Below, one piece after another: positions 45,667 through 54,786 of a stretch of DNA of 64,000 nucleotides. Numbering within the stretch: the stretch's first letter is position 1; every line of letters starts with the position of its first letter. The position numbers and the translations under genes are program-made. The notes below the pieces were generated by a model. That model was not told the DNA's origin. It made no database searches and saw nothing but the letters and a program-made list of their open reading frames with translations. The stretch is from Pelodictyon luteolum DSM 273 (GTDB lineage Bacteria; Bacteroidota; Chlorobiia; Chlorobiales; Chlorobiaceae): the NCBI RefSeq assembly GCF_000012485.1, contig NC_007512.1, forward strand, positions 2,196,501 to 2,260,500, in the 5' to 3' direction.

Positions 45667-45696
45667 CGGGACCCGATCAGGGTCCCGTTTCTTTTT
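45667..45696 (+). terminator. Terminator of csmE
   Basis: An 8-bp stem (CGGGACCC / GGGTCCCG) with a 5-nt loop followed by TTTCTTTTT, about 35 bases after the csmE stop. Confidence 0.9.
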
Positions 45697-45748
45697 GTGC
45701 CGCAGGCAACAGCAGTGCACTCCATATGTCCCCGACGATATGCCTCAG

Positions 45749-46444
45749 TCAGGACAGGTTGTCGTAACAGTACTCAAGGCTGTCCTGCACCTGCTCTTCA
45801 CCACTCACAACTTCAAAGGTCCGGTTCCGGGCCTTATCCAGCCATAACGACAGAACGAGAAGTTCAGCCACGTCCGAACGGTTTGTCCAGCCCGACCACA
45901 TATGGTCACCCTGCCCCACCACCATAGTATGCTGAAGCGGCTCCCCGTCCTTCAATCCGCCGGGCCGCACGATGGTGTAGCTTCTGCCGTTCTGGGAAAA
46001 GATCTTTCGAATGTGCTCCTCGGCCGCAAATTTCATGGAAAGAACTCCACCGAACAGGTTGAGCGGATGGTACCAGCGGGTTACGGCAAGCGAGCTTACC
46101 AGCCCGAAATGCTTCACCCCCGCAGAGAGGGCTGCGTCAGCAAGCCTGATGACCCCGTCGCGGTCCACAGCAGATGGAGACGCATCGCCGGTGAGGGCGC
46201 TGGAGCCGACCGCCGAAATCACCCCCGTGCAACCCGTCACCGCCTTGTCGAGTGCGGCCCGGTCCTGCAGTGAGCCAAGAGCAATCTCCACGTCGGCGTC
46301 GAAACCCGATGCCCGCTCAAGTGAACGGACGAGCGCACGAACAGGAATATTGTAATGCCGCAACCGCTTCACGACCCAACTCCCGGTACGGCCGCTTGCT
46401 CCCGCAACAAGCACCCTGCCGCTGAAAAGATCCCTGCTATCCAT
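45749..46444 (-). CDS. Atypical SDR / NAD(P)-binding protein
   Basis: A 231-residue Rossmann-fold protein. The nucleotide motif is VLVAGASGRTGSWVVKRL, followed by VRALVRS, a LQDRAALDKAVTGC-VISAVGS segment and VSSLAVTRWYHP. It lacks a clear YxxxK catalytic pair, as is usual for the atypical NmrA/SDR_a5 group that includes plastid and cyanobacterial proteins of photosynthetic assembly. Its substrate is not known. It is convergent with csmE and single. Confidence 0.8.
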   Translation of the reverse strand: MDSRDLFSGRVLVAGASGRTGSWVVKRLRHYNIPVRALVRSLERASGFDADVEIALGSLQDRAALDKAVTGCTGVISAVGSSALTGDASPSAVDRDGVIRLADAALSAGVKHFGLVSSLAVTRWYHPLNLFGGVLSMKFAAEEHIRKIFSQNGRSYTIVRPGGLKDGEPLQHTMVVGQGDHMWSGWTNRSDVAELLVLSLWLDKARNRTFEVVSGEEQVQDSLEYCYDNLS

Positions 46445-46573
46445 TGTATTCCTTTGGTTTATAATTACAGAAGTTCTACAGTAACTAACGCAGCGGGCTC
46501 AGCCAAAAGTTTCGTACGGCGCCATGAATTCATTACTTTTCCTTCATACAGCATCAAACCAGACCAAGCCGCC

Positions 46574-47917
46574 ATGAAGCCTCAGCTCCTCAAGTGGGTA
46601 CTCAGTGTAACCCTTGTCCTCATCCTCCCACCGAAGGGCGCTCCTGCGTTTGAGCGTGAGGCCCTCCAGACACTGAAGGGAAGCCTCACCGAGTGGAACG
46701 GCATGCGCAACGCTGCCAATGGTGCCCCGGTCGACCTCTACAAGGCCGATCTTGAGGATGCCGAACTTGCGGGAGCGGATCTCCGCCGCACGGTCCTCAT
46801 CCGTGCCGACCTCAGCGGCGCCAACCTGAACGGAGCGAACCTCCGGGAGGCGAACCTCGCCATGGCATTCATCAGGAAAGCCGACATGAAGGGCGCGGAC
46901 ATGACGGGAGCCTGGCTCGTGAAGGCCAACCTGAAAAGCTCGTTCATGAACGGCGCCAGTTTCAGGGGCGCGAACCTCCTCGGGGCCAACCTTCGCTGGA
47001 GTTCGCTGAGAAAAGCCGACTTGACGGGTGCCAACCTTTCGAACGCCGTACTCTTCGAAGCCAATCTCGCCGGAGCCGATCTCAGCGGGGCGAACCTCTC
47101 GGGGGCGACGTTCCTGCCGAATGCGAACCTCGAGGGGGCGACACTGTCGGCAAACACCATCCTGCCCTCCGGCGCCCGTGCCGATGCCGGCTGGTGCACC
47201 CGCAACCGCGCCCGCTTCGTCAATGAGGCTCCGCGCACCACACCATCCTGGATTGAAAAACCTGCCGTTGAATATCTCCCACCAGCAGCGCCAAAAGCAG
47301 GAACTGCCGCAAAAGATGCCGCCATACCGGCCGTCGCTGGTCAGAAGCAGCAGGAACTTCTCTTTGAGGACGTGGAGGCATGGAACCGGATGCGCAAGGA
47401 CAATCCCGCAATGAAGGTCGAACTGAAAAAGGAAAAACTTGAAAGCAGCTCGCTGGAAGGTGCCGACCTCCGCCAGGCCGACCTCGGAGCGAGCAGCTTC
47501 AACGGAGCAACCCTTGACAATGCCGACATGAGGGGTGCAAACCTCAGGAACGCATACATGAAAAAAGCCGACCTTAAATCAGCAAAGCTCGGCGGAGCAT
47601 GCCTTGAGGGAGCGAATCTGGACAGGGCTTTTTTGAAGGATGCGGACCTCAGTGGCGCAAACCTCCGGGGAACCATGCTTTACGGAGCGACCCTCAGCGG
47701 CGCGAACCTTGAGGGTGCGGACCTTGCAGGCGCATCACTCTTTGATGCCGACCTCCGGGGCGCAAACCTCGACGGGGCAGATCTGGAAGGAGCCAATGTC
47801 ATGGACGCAGATTTCACCGACGCGGTGTTTTCCCCGACGACAACGCTGCCGTCGGGGAAAAAGGCGACGAAAAGCTGGACCGCCATGCATCGCGCGCGGT
47901 TCATCAGCCACAACTAA
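46574..47917 (+). CDS. Exported pentapeptide-repeat protein with internal duplication
   Basis: A 447-residue protein with a signal peptide (residues 5-25, then GAPAF). Two long blocks of A(D/N)LxX pentapeptides (about residues 56-200 and 290-420) should form right-handed beta helices. Each block is preceded by a similar helix (LTEWNGMR and VEAWNRMR) and ends in the same capping motif: TILPSGARA-W-RARF and TLPSGKKATKSW-RARF, so the protein arose by duplication. A poorly conserved Ala/Pro linker joins them. The role is unknown; such proteins often act as scaffolds. The upstream frame to 46355 is not supported. Confidence 0.85.
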   Translation: MKPQLLKWVLSVTLVLILPPKGAPAFEREALQTLKGSLTEWNGMRNAANGAPVDLYKADLEDAELAGADLRRTVLIRADLSGANLNGANLREANLAMAFIRKADMKGADMTGAWLVKANLKSSFMNGASFRGANLLGANLRWSSLRKADLTGANLSNAVLFEANLAGADLSGANLSGATFLPNANLEGATLSANTILPSGARADAGWCTRNRARFVNEAPRTTPSWIEKPAVEYLPPAAPKAGTAAKDAAIPAVAGQKQQELLFEDVEAWNRMRKDNPAMKVELKKEKLESSSLEGADLRQADLGASSFNGATLDNADMRGANLRNAYMKKADLKSAKLGGACLEGANLDRAFLKDADLSGANLRGTMLYGATLSGANLEGADLAGASLFDADLRGANLDGADLEGANVMDADFTDAVFSPTTTLPSGKKATKSWTAMHRARFISHN

Positions 47918-47934
47918 CAGAGACGGAGCTCACG

Positions 47935-48168
47935 ATGGCCAACATCCTTGTTGCCAGTTATTACAGCAGATGGAACCTGCATAACCATACGGGGCGAATC
48001 GCCCTGTATGATTCAGGCAGCCAGCTGATAGAGAACCATATATTCAGCGACCCTGCGGAATTCCAGGTCGTCGTCAGCATGCTGCGGAATGAAAGGCCCC
48101 TGTGGTATGAAACCGAGGCGCATCACCTCCGGGCCGGGCACGAACCGGCAGGTGAGGCCGAGGACTGA
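47935..48168 (+). CDS. Small hypothetical protein
   Basis: A 77-residue protein of unknown function, rich in His, Tyr and Trp (ASYYSRWNLHNHTGRIALYDSG, LWYETEAHHLRAGHE), with no signal or membrane helix. CGGAG lies just before the ATG, and the gene follows the pentapeptide-repeat gene by 17 bases, so it is probably real and co-transcribed. Confidence 0.6.
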   Translation: MANILVASYYSRWNLHNHTGRIALYDSGSQLIENHIFSDPAEFQVVVSMLRNERPLWYETEAHHLRAGHEPAGEAED

Positions 48169-48176
48169 GCCGGTCC

Positions 48177-48470
48177 CTACTTCTTGCTGGACAGCACAGG
48201 AAAGCGCTTCCTGTACACGAGATGGTGGAACAGATGCGTCCGTGAAATGTTCGGATCGCTGGCAGGCAGGCGGTGGGTCTTGCCGGTGCGGGTCACTACG
48301 TCGATGGTGCCGTCGCCGTTGACGCCGGTCACAGTCCAGAACTTGTCGACCACGTAATGGTACTCTTCTCCCCGGGCAAGCGGATATACCTGGCGCGCCC
48401 GAGGGCCGGGGCTGTAAGAGATTTTCGCTTTGTGATAGACAATAGTGTCGCCAACCCTGAAACTGATCAT
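48177..48470 (-). CDS. Small hypothetical protein
   Basis: A 97-residue soluble protein of unknown function with a beta-rich look (FRVGDTIVYHKAKISYSPG, YHYVVDKFWTVTGVNGDGTIDVVTRTGKTHRL), like a small SH3/KOW-type barrel, though no family is claimed. An almost perfect ribosome site (AAGGAGGT) precedes the ATG at 48470, which decides the start over an upstream ATG at 48551. It converges with the preceding small gene. Confidence 0.65.
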   Translation of the reverse strand: MISFRVGDTIVYHKAKISYSPGPRARQVYPLARGEEYHYVVDKFWTVTGVNGDGTIDVVTRTGKTHRLPASDPNISRTHLFHHLVYRKRFPVLSSKK

Positions 48471-48541
48471 CTCGACCTCCTTTCCGGCATCATCGACCGG
48501 CAGTTTGAAACTGATTGTAGTTATAAAACCTATATAGTAAC

Positions 48542-48578
48542 AAAAAAACACACCACCGCAAAACGGCCTGTTTTGCGG
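48542..48578 (-). terminator. Terminator after the HTH/PAS-like regulator
   Basis: A 9-bp stem (CCGCAAAAC / GTTTTGCGG) with a 5-nt loop, followed after seven bases by seven T residues on the minus strand. The distance between stem and T-run is longer than ideal. Confidence 0.65.
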
Positions 48579-48641
48579 GGCTGCGAGCCCATGGGGAGGA
48601 AAGCAATGGAAGGGGAAAACTCGGTCGAGGCTGATAGGAAC

Positions 48642-49316
48642 TCAGCAGCTTTTACGCAGGATCATCGCATACTCGTTCAAGTCGGACATCGGACGGCTTT
48701 TCACATAGAGGCTCCACTCCACATCCACGTAAGCCCCGCCTCCTGTCAGGAACTTGGAGTTGAAGGTGAATATGCCGTCGTCCGGGCCGTCCTCCCTGAG
48801 CGCGCTTTCCACATCGGGGAAGTCTTCGGGATGGATGATGCTGTCGAGACGTGCATTATGCAGCGCATTTTTCTCATAGGCCAGAAACTTCTCGATGGAT
48901 CCCGTCAACTCGACGATGCGGGCAGCGTGGTCGAGCACGGCATATGCCTCGATAACCGGCTTGTACATGCCTCCGTACCGCCCCATATGCATACGGACCT
49001 GGCGAAGCAGGCCCTCAATGTCCATTCGGTAGCGGGAAAGCAGGAGTGCGTTGCCGAGCGGATCGGACGAAGATGCGGGTGAATGACCGCTGAGCAGCCA
49101 CTCAATGTCCGCGCCGTCCTTCGCGAGGCGGGCCAGCATTTTCTTGCCGGGAAGGCAGCGGCCTTTCAGGTAGGGGGTCATCTGGGCGGGATACTTGATG
49201 CCCGCCACTTTGCAGAACGCGTTGACTGAACCGTGCTTCTTCAGGATATACTCCCTCAGGCGCTGACTGAAGCCATTGCGTGAAGAAACCGGATGGGGAA
49301 TACTGCTGGGAGTCAT
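48642..49316 (-). CDS. Regulator with XRE-like HTH and PAS-like domain
   Basis: A 224-residue protein. Residues 15-75 look like a helix-turn-helix of the XRE/CI type (LREYILKKHGSVNAFCKVAG, PYLKGRCLPGKKMLARLAKDGADIEWLLSG). Residues 100-220 look like a PAS-type sensory domain (AVLDHAARIVELTGSIEKFL, FTFNSKFLTGGGAYVDVEWSLY). The combination suggests a ligand- or redox-responsive repressor, but no target is evident. It is divergent from none of its neighbours: the 97-residue gene lies downstream on the same strand and kup upstream on the same strand. Confidence 0.65.
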   Translation of the reverse strand: MTPSSIPHPVSSRNGFSQRLREYILKKHGSVNAFCKVAGIKYPAQMTPYLKGRCLPGKKMLARLAKDGADIEWLLSGHSPASSSDPLGNALLLSRYRMDIEGLLRQVRMHMGRYGGMYKPVIEAYAVLDHAARIVELTGSIEKFLAYEKNALHNARLDSIIHPEDFPDVESALREDGPDDGIFTFNSKFLTGGGAYVDVEWSLYVKSRPMSDLNEYAMILRKSC

Positions 49317-49415
49317 GAAGTCACCTTGGGCCCGGGGGGCCGATTTTCAATCCAGGGTTGAACTACTCTGGAATATAACACTTTTAATAACCATGCAACA
49401 TGAGAGTCAGGTTGC

Positions 49416-51347
49416 CTATATCTGCACCTGCACGCCGATTTCGATAACCTGGCCGGACGGGAGGTCGTAGTATGCTGTCGCGCTCAGCGCATTGCGGGCC
49501 ATGAGGGCAAAGAGCTTCTTGCGTGAAGGGAACATCTTCGTCTTCTCGCCGGCAACGATCTTTTCGCGACTCAGGAAGAAGCTGATGCCCTCGGGCTTGA
49601 AGTTCAGGCCCTGCTGGTTGGCGAGTGCCAGCACCTGACTGATATTGGGATATTCAAGGAACCCGTACCGGGCAATCACGCGGGTGAATCCGTCACCCAG
49701 CCGGTCGACCTCGATCTTTCGGCTGTTCGGAACCCGCGGCACACGCTCGTTACTGAAATGGAACAGTGCAACCTCGGAATGCAGCACCTTGTTGTGGCGG
49801 AGGTTGTGCAGGAGCGCGATTGGAACCACATCGGGATTCGCAGTGAGATAGACCACCTGGCCCGGCACCCGTTGCGGCTGCTGGAGGGCAAGACTCCTGA
49901 TGAACTCGTCGACGGTGAGGGTGCGGTCCTGGAGTTGACGCATGAGCAGCTTCCGGCCCTGCTTCCAGGTGTTCATGATGGTGAACATGACGAGGGCAAC
50001 CGCAAGCGGTACCCAGGCACCGTGGAAGAGTTTACTCATGCTGGCACCGAAGAAGGAGAGATCAATTGCGGCGAAAAAGGTGATCATGACGTTGAGTGCG
50101 GCCGGATTCCATTTCCACAGATCGCGGGCAATATAGTAGAAAAGGATGGTGGAGATCAGCATCGTTGCCGTCACCGCCACACCATACGCCGCGGCAAGCT
50201 TGCTGGATGAACCGAACCATGCAACGATGCCGATGGTGCCAACCATCAGAGACCAGTTGGCCGCCGGCACATATATCTGACCCATATGGCGCGCCGAGGT
50301 GTGCGTCACCGTAAGACGCGGCAGGTATCCGAGCTGTATGGCCTGCTGGGTGAGCGAAAACACTCCGGTGATCAAGGCCTGCGATGCGATGATGGTGGCC
50401 GATGTAGCAAGGAGCACCATCGGAATCATGGCCCATGAAGGCACCAGCCCGTAAAAGGGATGGTGCGCCTCGCCGGGAGAAGACAGCAGCAGGGCGCCCT
50501 GTCCGAAGTAGTTGAGCAGCAGCGCAGGCAGCACCAGAAGGAACCAGGTAATACGGATCGGACGTCGGCCGAAATGCCCCATGTCGGCGTAGAGGGCCTC
50601 TGCGCCTGTCACGGACAGGAATACCGCACCGAGCACGGTGAACCCTTTGAGATTGTTGCCGAGCAGGAAAGAGATCCCGTGCCAGGGAAGCATGGCCTGG
50701 AGAACCTGCGGGTACTTGACGATCTCGATAATGCCGAGAATGGCGATGGCAATGAACCATAACAGAATGATCGGGCCGAACAGTGCGCCCACGCGGGCCG
50801 TTCCGTTATGCTGGAACAGAAAGAGTCCCGCAAGCACCAGCATGGTGAGAGGGATGACCATTTCATGGAAGGCAGGCGCGATGATCTGGAGCCCCTCGAT
50901 GGCACTGAGCACGGAGATGGCGGGGGTGATCATCCCGTCCCCGTAAAGCAGCGATGCGCCGAACAGCCCTATTGCGACGAGAAGCCAGCGTTCATAGCCA
51001 CGGTTTCGGCTATGGGTGATGATCAGGGCGGTAAGGGCGAGGATGCCCCCTTCACCGTCGTTGTCAGCCCGCATGATAAAGGTCAGGTACTTCAGCCCGA
51101 CAATGAGGACCAGTGCCCAGAACAGGAGTGAGAGCACCCCGAGCACGTTGCCGGCTGAAGCCGTGATGCCGTATTCGCCGTGAAAACACTCCCTGACGGC
51201 GTACAGCGGGCTCGTGCCGATGTCACCAAACACCACGCCAAGGGCGGCAAGCGAGAGCCCCGCAAGCCGTTTCATGCCGGACGGACCGTGATCGGTCATC
51301 ACGGAACTGCGTATATCAGAGTCTTCTGTCTTGGATGAAATGCTCAT
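49416..51347 (-). CDS. kup: KUP-family potassium transporter
   Basis: A 643-residue low-affinity K+/H+ symporter of the inner membrane. The signature GVVFGDIGTSPLYAVRECF opens the first of about 12 helices, and the TALIITHSRNRG and GALYADMGHFGRRPIRITW loops are characteristic. The hydrophilic C-terminal domain is complete. It stands alone with a 590-base upstream region. A voltage-gated K+ channel is encoded 27 kb away. Confidence 0.94.
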   Translation of the reverse strand: MSISSKTEDSDIRSSVMTDHGPSGMKRLAGLSLAALGVVFGDIGTSPLYAVRECFHGEYGITASAGNVLGVLSLLFWALVLIVGLKYLTFIMRADNDGEGGILALTALIITHSRNRGYERWLLVAIGLFGASLLYGDGMITPAISVLSAIEGLQIIAPAFHEMVIPLTMLVLAGLFLFQHNGTARVGALFGPIILLWFIAIAILGIIEIVKYPQVLQAMLPWHGISFLLGNNLKGFTVLGAVFLSVTGAEALYADMGHFGRRPIRITWFLLVLPALLLNYFGQGALLLSSPGEAHHPFYGLVPSWAMIPMVLLATSATIIASQALITGVFSLTQQAIQLGYLPRLTVTHTSARHMGQIYVPAANWSLMVGTIGIVAWFGSSSKLAAAYGVAVTATMLISTILFYYIARDLWKWNPAALNVMITFFAAIDLSFFGASMSKLFHGAWVPLAVALVMFTIMNTWKQGRKLLMRQLQDRTLTVDEFIRSLALQQPQRVPGQVVYLTANPDVVPIALLHNLRHNKVLHSEVALFHFSNERVPRVPNSRKIEVDRLGDGFTRVIARYGFLEYPNISQVLALANQQGLNFKPEGISFFLSREKIVAGEKTKMFPSRKKLFALMARNALSATAYYDLPSGQVIEIGVQVQI

Positions 51348-51940
51348 TCGTGAAAATAGAAGTGGGGGGTACCGCCGCGAAAGGCCCTCGGCCTGTCATG
51401 CGGAAACGGTCGTCGATCGACGGCCTGTGATGAGCCGGCAATAACATGGAGATGTCCGGCATACGGCAATTGCGCCATGCAGGATGGTCGACGCTGCAAA
51501 GGAGCGGGACTGATGAAGCGAAGCTAGCTGTCAGCATACGGTAACATTCAATGCATAAGCAGATCTATGCAGGTGTCAATATAGGGAATAGTTGCCAAAC
51601 CAAACAATCCCCGGCACCTGAGTTGCGACCCCCGATGCCTGCCGATGCTGATGAATAGTATTCATAAAAAAGGATTGAAATACGCCCTTTTCAGTCCAAA
51701 AGCTTTCAATTACAAAGCAGAAAATAAAAAGAAGCACCCATTACCCGGAGCCCGCAGACCCGCACAAAACCGCCCAAACAGCCTATAAAAACAGGGGATT
51801 TCGCTCAATTTGGACATATGGGTCGAGCCGTCGTATATTGATTGAACGGAAACGAATGGATACGAATCTGATTTTTATTCATAAATGGGGCCTCCCCGAA
51901 CAAATGAGGGAGGCTGAACGCGAACATAAATGAACGCTCT
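51348..51940. promoter_or_regulatory. Long divergent intergenic region between kup and the RlpA-like gene
   Basis: About 590 bases without a supportable gene. It holds a perfect 15-base palindrome ATGAATAGTATTCAT (51651-51665), an inverted repeat TGCATA/TATGCA (51552-51571) and an AT-rich stretch at 51660-51735. Just before the RlpA-like start is a 7-bp hairpin GCCTCCC/GGGAGGC (51890-51914). No known riboswitch was recognised before kup. Confidence 0.45.
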
Positions 51941-52438
51941 ATGGGCACGAGAAAGCTCTTTTTCCCCACAATTCTGACCCTTCTGGCAATTACGGCCGTC
52001 ACATCCTGCCAGAGCTCCCTCCAGGTATCCAGCCAATCCCCCCGCACCGACAGAGGAACAACTCCGGAGTGGGAAGCTGTGGCGGAACATACCGCAGTTG
52101 ACAGCAACAACGGACTCTTTCTCGTTACTGAAGGCCTGGCATCTTACTATGCCGACCGCTTCCACGGACGCATGACGGCCAACGGAGAAAGGTTCAACAT
52201 GGACGCCCTGACAGCAGCGCACCGCACCCTGCCCTTCGGCACCTGGGTCAGGGTCACCAACATGGAAAACGGCAAAGAGGTCATGGTCCGCATCAACGAC
52301 CGCGGCCCGTATGTCAACGGCAGAATCATCGACCTCTCGCGCGGAGCTGCCCGTGAGCTCGGGCTCATTAAGCCGGGCACCGGCGAAGTGAAGCTCGAGG
52401 CCTTCGAATCCAACCCGGAAGCATCATTCAACGGCTGA
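51941..52438 (+). CDS. RlpA-like lipoprotein (first of a tandem pair)
   Basis: A 165-residue lipoprotein with a lipobox (AVTSC, Cys at about 23). The double-psi beta-barrel of RlpA is complete: [46 protein letters not shown] with the catalytic Asp, and GRIIDLSRGAA. RlpA cleaves naked glycan strands at the septum; no SPOR domain is present here. A close relative follows 88 bases downstream. Confidence 0.88.
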   Translation: MGTRKLFFPTILTLLAITAVTSCQSSLQVSSQSPRTDRGTTPEWEAVAEHTAVDSNNGLFLVTEGLASYYADRFHGRMTANGERFNMDALTAAHRTLPFGTWVRVTNMENGKEVMVRINDRGPYVNGRIIDLSRGAARELGLIKPGTGEVKLEAFESNPEASFNG

Positions 52439-52526
52439 GAACCCTTCATAATGGCATAGGGGCTGTGAGGATGTAATTACCTATATTAGAGGAAACTGCA
52501 GGAGCACCTCAATCCAGCCGTCCCCC

Positions 52527-52946
52527 ATGGCACCAAAGGAACTGCTCAAAAGACTCATTGCCGCGACGTTTCTCGTCACGGCCAGCCCCGTTGCTCAGGC
52601 TGAAACCGAGCTGGTGGCCGATACATCCATGACAGGGCCGCAACCCTCCGCAGCCTTCGTTGACGAAGGCAGAGCGTCCTATTATGCCCTGCGCTTCAAC
52701 GGAAGGAGAACTGCAAGCGGCGAAAAGCATGACGGCGCGGAACTCACAGCCGCGCATCGCACCCTCCCCTTCGGCACCAGCGTAAGGGTCACGAACCTCC
52801 GCAATGGAAAACAGGTGGTCGTACGCATCAACGACCGGGGTCCGTTCCGCAAAGGACGGATCATCGACATCTCGCCGGCGGCTGCAAGAGAGATCGGCCT
52901 CATCAGAAGCGGAACAGCGAAGGTACGCATCGAAACCCTCGACTGA
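52527..52946 (+). CDS. RlpA-like protein (second of a tandem pair)
   Basis: A 139-residue protein with a signal peptide ending near VAQAE (residue 25) and no lipobox, so it is probably a soluble periplasmic protein. The RlpA barrel ([57 protein letters not shown]) is very similar to that of its neighbour. The two genes are evidently duplicates that differ in anchoring. It converges with the DUF1847 gene, the stops being three bases apart. Confidence 0.88.
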   Translation: MAPKELLKRLIAATFLVTASPVAQAETELVADTSMTGPQPSAAFVDEGRASYYALRFNGRRTASGEKHDGAELTAAHRTLPFGTSVRVTNLRNGKQVVVRINDRGPFRKGRIIDISPAAAREIGLIRSGTAKVRIETLD

Positions 52947-52949
52947 GAC

Positions 52950-53618
52950 TCACTTCGGCCTCTCCTCCATCACGCGTTTATAATAGGATGCGCTGGTATA
53001 GAGCGCAGCTGCAGGATTGTGACCGAGCACCCTGTCTTTCACGATAAGGGTTGTAGCGGGAGCCTCAGAGTGCTTGCAGAACAGCGCATCGTGCCCCACG
53101 CAGAGACCTACCACCACGTTGAGGTCCGACTTCCACCCGTTCAGCAGTTGGGCCTGCAGGAGAGGATTGCAGGCCCCTTCGAAGCTGCCCGGCCTGATTT
53201 TCAACTCCTCATCTATCCCTATGTCAGCCTTATCCACCGACCCCGCCTTGCAAAGCGCCGCCCTGTACTCGAAACCGTTCGCCTTCAGGATCCGGCCGAA
53301 CAGGCGCGTCTCCCCGATGAGCCCCACACAGGTGGCGATGCCGACCTTCCGAGCCCCGATGCGCCTCGCAAACTCCACCGTCTCCTCCACACGGGTCAGC
53401 TTCCCATAGAACAACCCTTCGACCTCCGCCGCAGCATGGGCCACACGGGCATCGGTGCCGTCTCCCCCATACTCCGAAAGAGCTCTGCCGAGAGCCGCCT
53501 CATCAAGCGCCTCTCCCGGACAGAAAGGAGGGAACTCGCCCTCACGCCGGTAACAGTTGAGGGTTCCGCACTCCAGGCATCCCGGTTCATGCCGGCCTTC
53601 GCTCTCAGATGATGACAT
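52950..53618 (-). CDS. DUF1847 cysteine-rich metal-binding protein
   Basis: A 222-residue protein with nine or so cysteines. The N-terminal GCLECGTLNCYR resembles a metal site, and later CxGs occur in VGLCVGHDALFCKHSEAP and IATCVGLIGETRLFG. The family DUF1847 is widespread in anaerobes and thought to bind metal, but its function is not known. A single gene between the second RlpA-like gene and pfkA. Confidence 0.82.
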   Translation of the reverse strand: MSSSESEGRHEPGCLECGTLNCYRREGEFPPFCPGEALDEAALGRALSEYGGDGTDARVAHAAAEVEGLFYGKLTRVEETVEFARRIGARKVGIATCVGLIGETRLFGRILKANGFEYRAALCKAGSVDKADIGIDEELKIRPGSFEGACNPLLQAQLLNGWKSDLNVVVGLCVGHDALFCKHSEAPATTLIVKDRVLGHNPAAALYTSASYYKRVMEERPK

Positions 53619-53763
53619 AGTCCTTATTTCCGTTTACAATGTAATTAATGCACTTTATTGCATGTAAAAACCCTCCCCATCGTCAAACGCCAGAAACCCG
53701 CCGGTCTCGAGAGACCTGCGGCATGCTCCGGGGGGAGCACACAATTCACTTCTCAATGTAACA

Positions 53764-54786
53764 ATGACACGCAATAACGATAACGAAGGACTTTCATTCA
53801 CGTCGAGCAGAATCAAAAAAATAGGCATACTGACCTCAGGGGGCGATGCGCCCGGCATGAATGCCGCCATCAGGGCGGCAACCCGGTCAACCATAGCCGC
53901 AGGACGGGAGGCCGTCGGCATCCTCCGTGGCTACCAGGGCATGATTGATGGGGAGTTCCTCCCTCTGCAGTCATCGGACGTCAGCGGCATCCTGCAGCTC
54001 GGCGGAACCATGCTCAAGACGGCCCGCTGCAAAGCATTCCGCACGCCCGAAGGACGCCGCAAGGCCGGGGAGCAGCTGAAGGCCGCGGCCATCGACGCCG
54101 TTATCGTCATCGGCGGCGACGGCTCGTTCACCGGAGCCTGGGTCATGTCGCAGGAGTGCGACATCCCGTTCGTCGGCATTCCAGCCACCATCGACAACGA
54201 CATGTACGGAACAGACTATACCATCGGTTATGAAACGGCCCTGAACTCTGTGGTCTGCGCAGTCGACAAAATCAAGGACACGGCCCGCTCGCACGGACGG
54301 ATCTTCTTCATCGAGGTCATGGGCCACGAAGCCGGCCTCCTCGCCCTCAACGGCGGAATCGCCTGCGGAGCCGAGGTCATCCTCATTCCCGAATCGAAAG
54401 CCCAGCACGACGAACTGCAGAAATTCCTGGAGAAGGGATACCGCGACAAGGAGTCCAGCGGCATCGTCATGGTGGCCGAAGGCGACGAGGCCGGGGGCGC
54501 CCTGCACATCGCCGAACAGGCCCAGAGGGATCACCCCGACCTCGATGTGCGCATCTCGATCCTCGGCCATATCCAGCGTGGCGGAAGCCCCGTGGCCAGG
54601 GACCGGATCAACGCCACACGGATGGGCATCGCCGCCGTTGACGCCCTCCTGAACGACCAGAAAAGCATCATGATCGGCCTCGACAACGACAGGATCGTGC
54701 ATGTGACCTTCAACAAGGCGGTCAAAATGAACCACAGCATCGACACCGGCCTTTTGGAGGTGCACAACCTGCTGAACGGCATGTAG
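53764..54786 (+). CDS. pfkA: 6-phosphofructokinase
   Basis: A 340-residue phosphofructokinase. The N-terminal KKIGILTSGGDAPGMNAAIR, the nucleotide-binding IGGDGS (ATP type, rather than the GGDD of PPi enzymes) and the catalytic PATIDNDMYGTDYTIGYETA are all intact, with C-terminal ILGHIQRGGSP. The residues after GGDG agree with ATP as phosphate donor. In an autotroph it would serve glycogen or polysaccharide breakdown in the dark. It has an extra 15-residue polar N terminus. Confidence 0.93.
   Translation: MTRNNDNEGLSFTSSRIKKIGILTSGGDAPGMNAAIRAATRSTIAAGREAVGILRGYQGMIDGEFLPLQSSDVSGILQLGGTMLKTARCKAFRTPEGRRKAGEQLKAAAIDAVIVIGGDGSFTGAWVMSQECDIPFVGIPATIDNDMYGTDYTIGYETALNSVVCAVDKIKDTARSHGRIFFIEVMGHEAGLLALNGGIACGAEVILIPESKAQHDELQKFLEKGYRDKESSGIVMVAEGDEAGGALHIAEQAQRDHPDLDVRISILGHIQRGGSPVARDRINATRMGIAAVDALLNDQKSIMIGLDNDRIVHVTFNKAVKMNHSIDTGLLEVHNLLNGM

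Noticed and set aside
51348-51940. c-di-AMP or other riboswitch in front of kup
   Set aside because: No conserved core sequence of a known K+-linked riboswitch was found on reading the minus strand.
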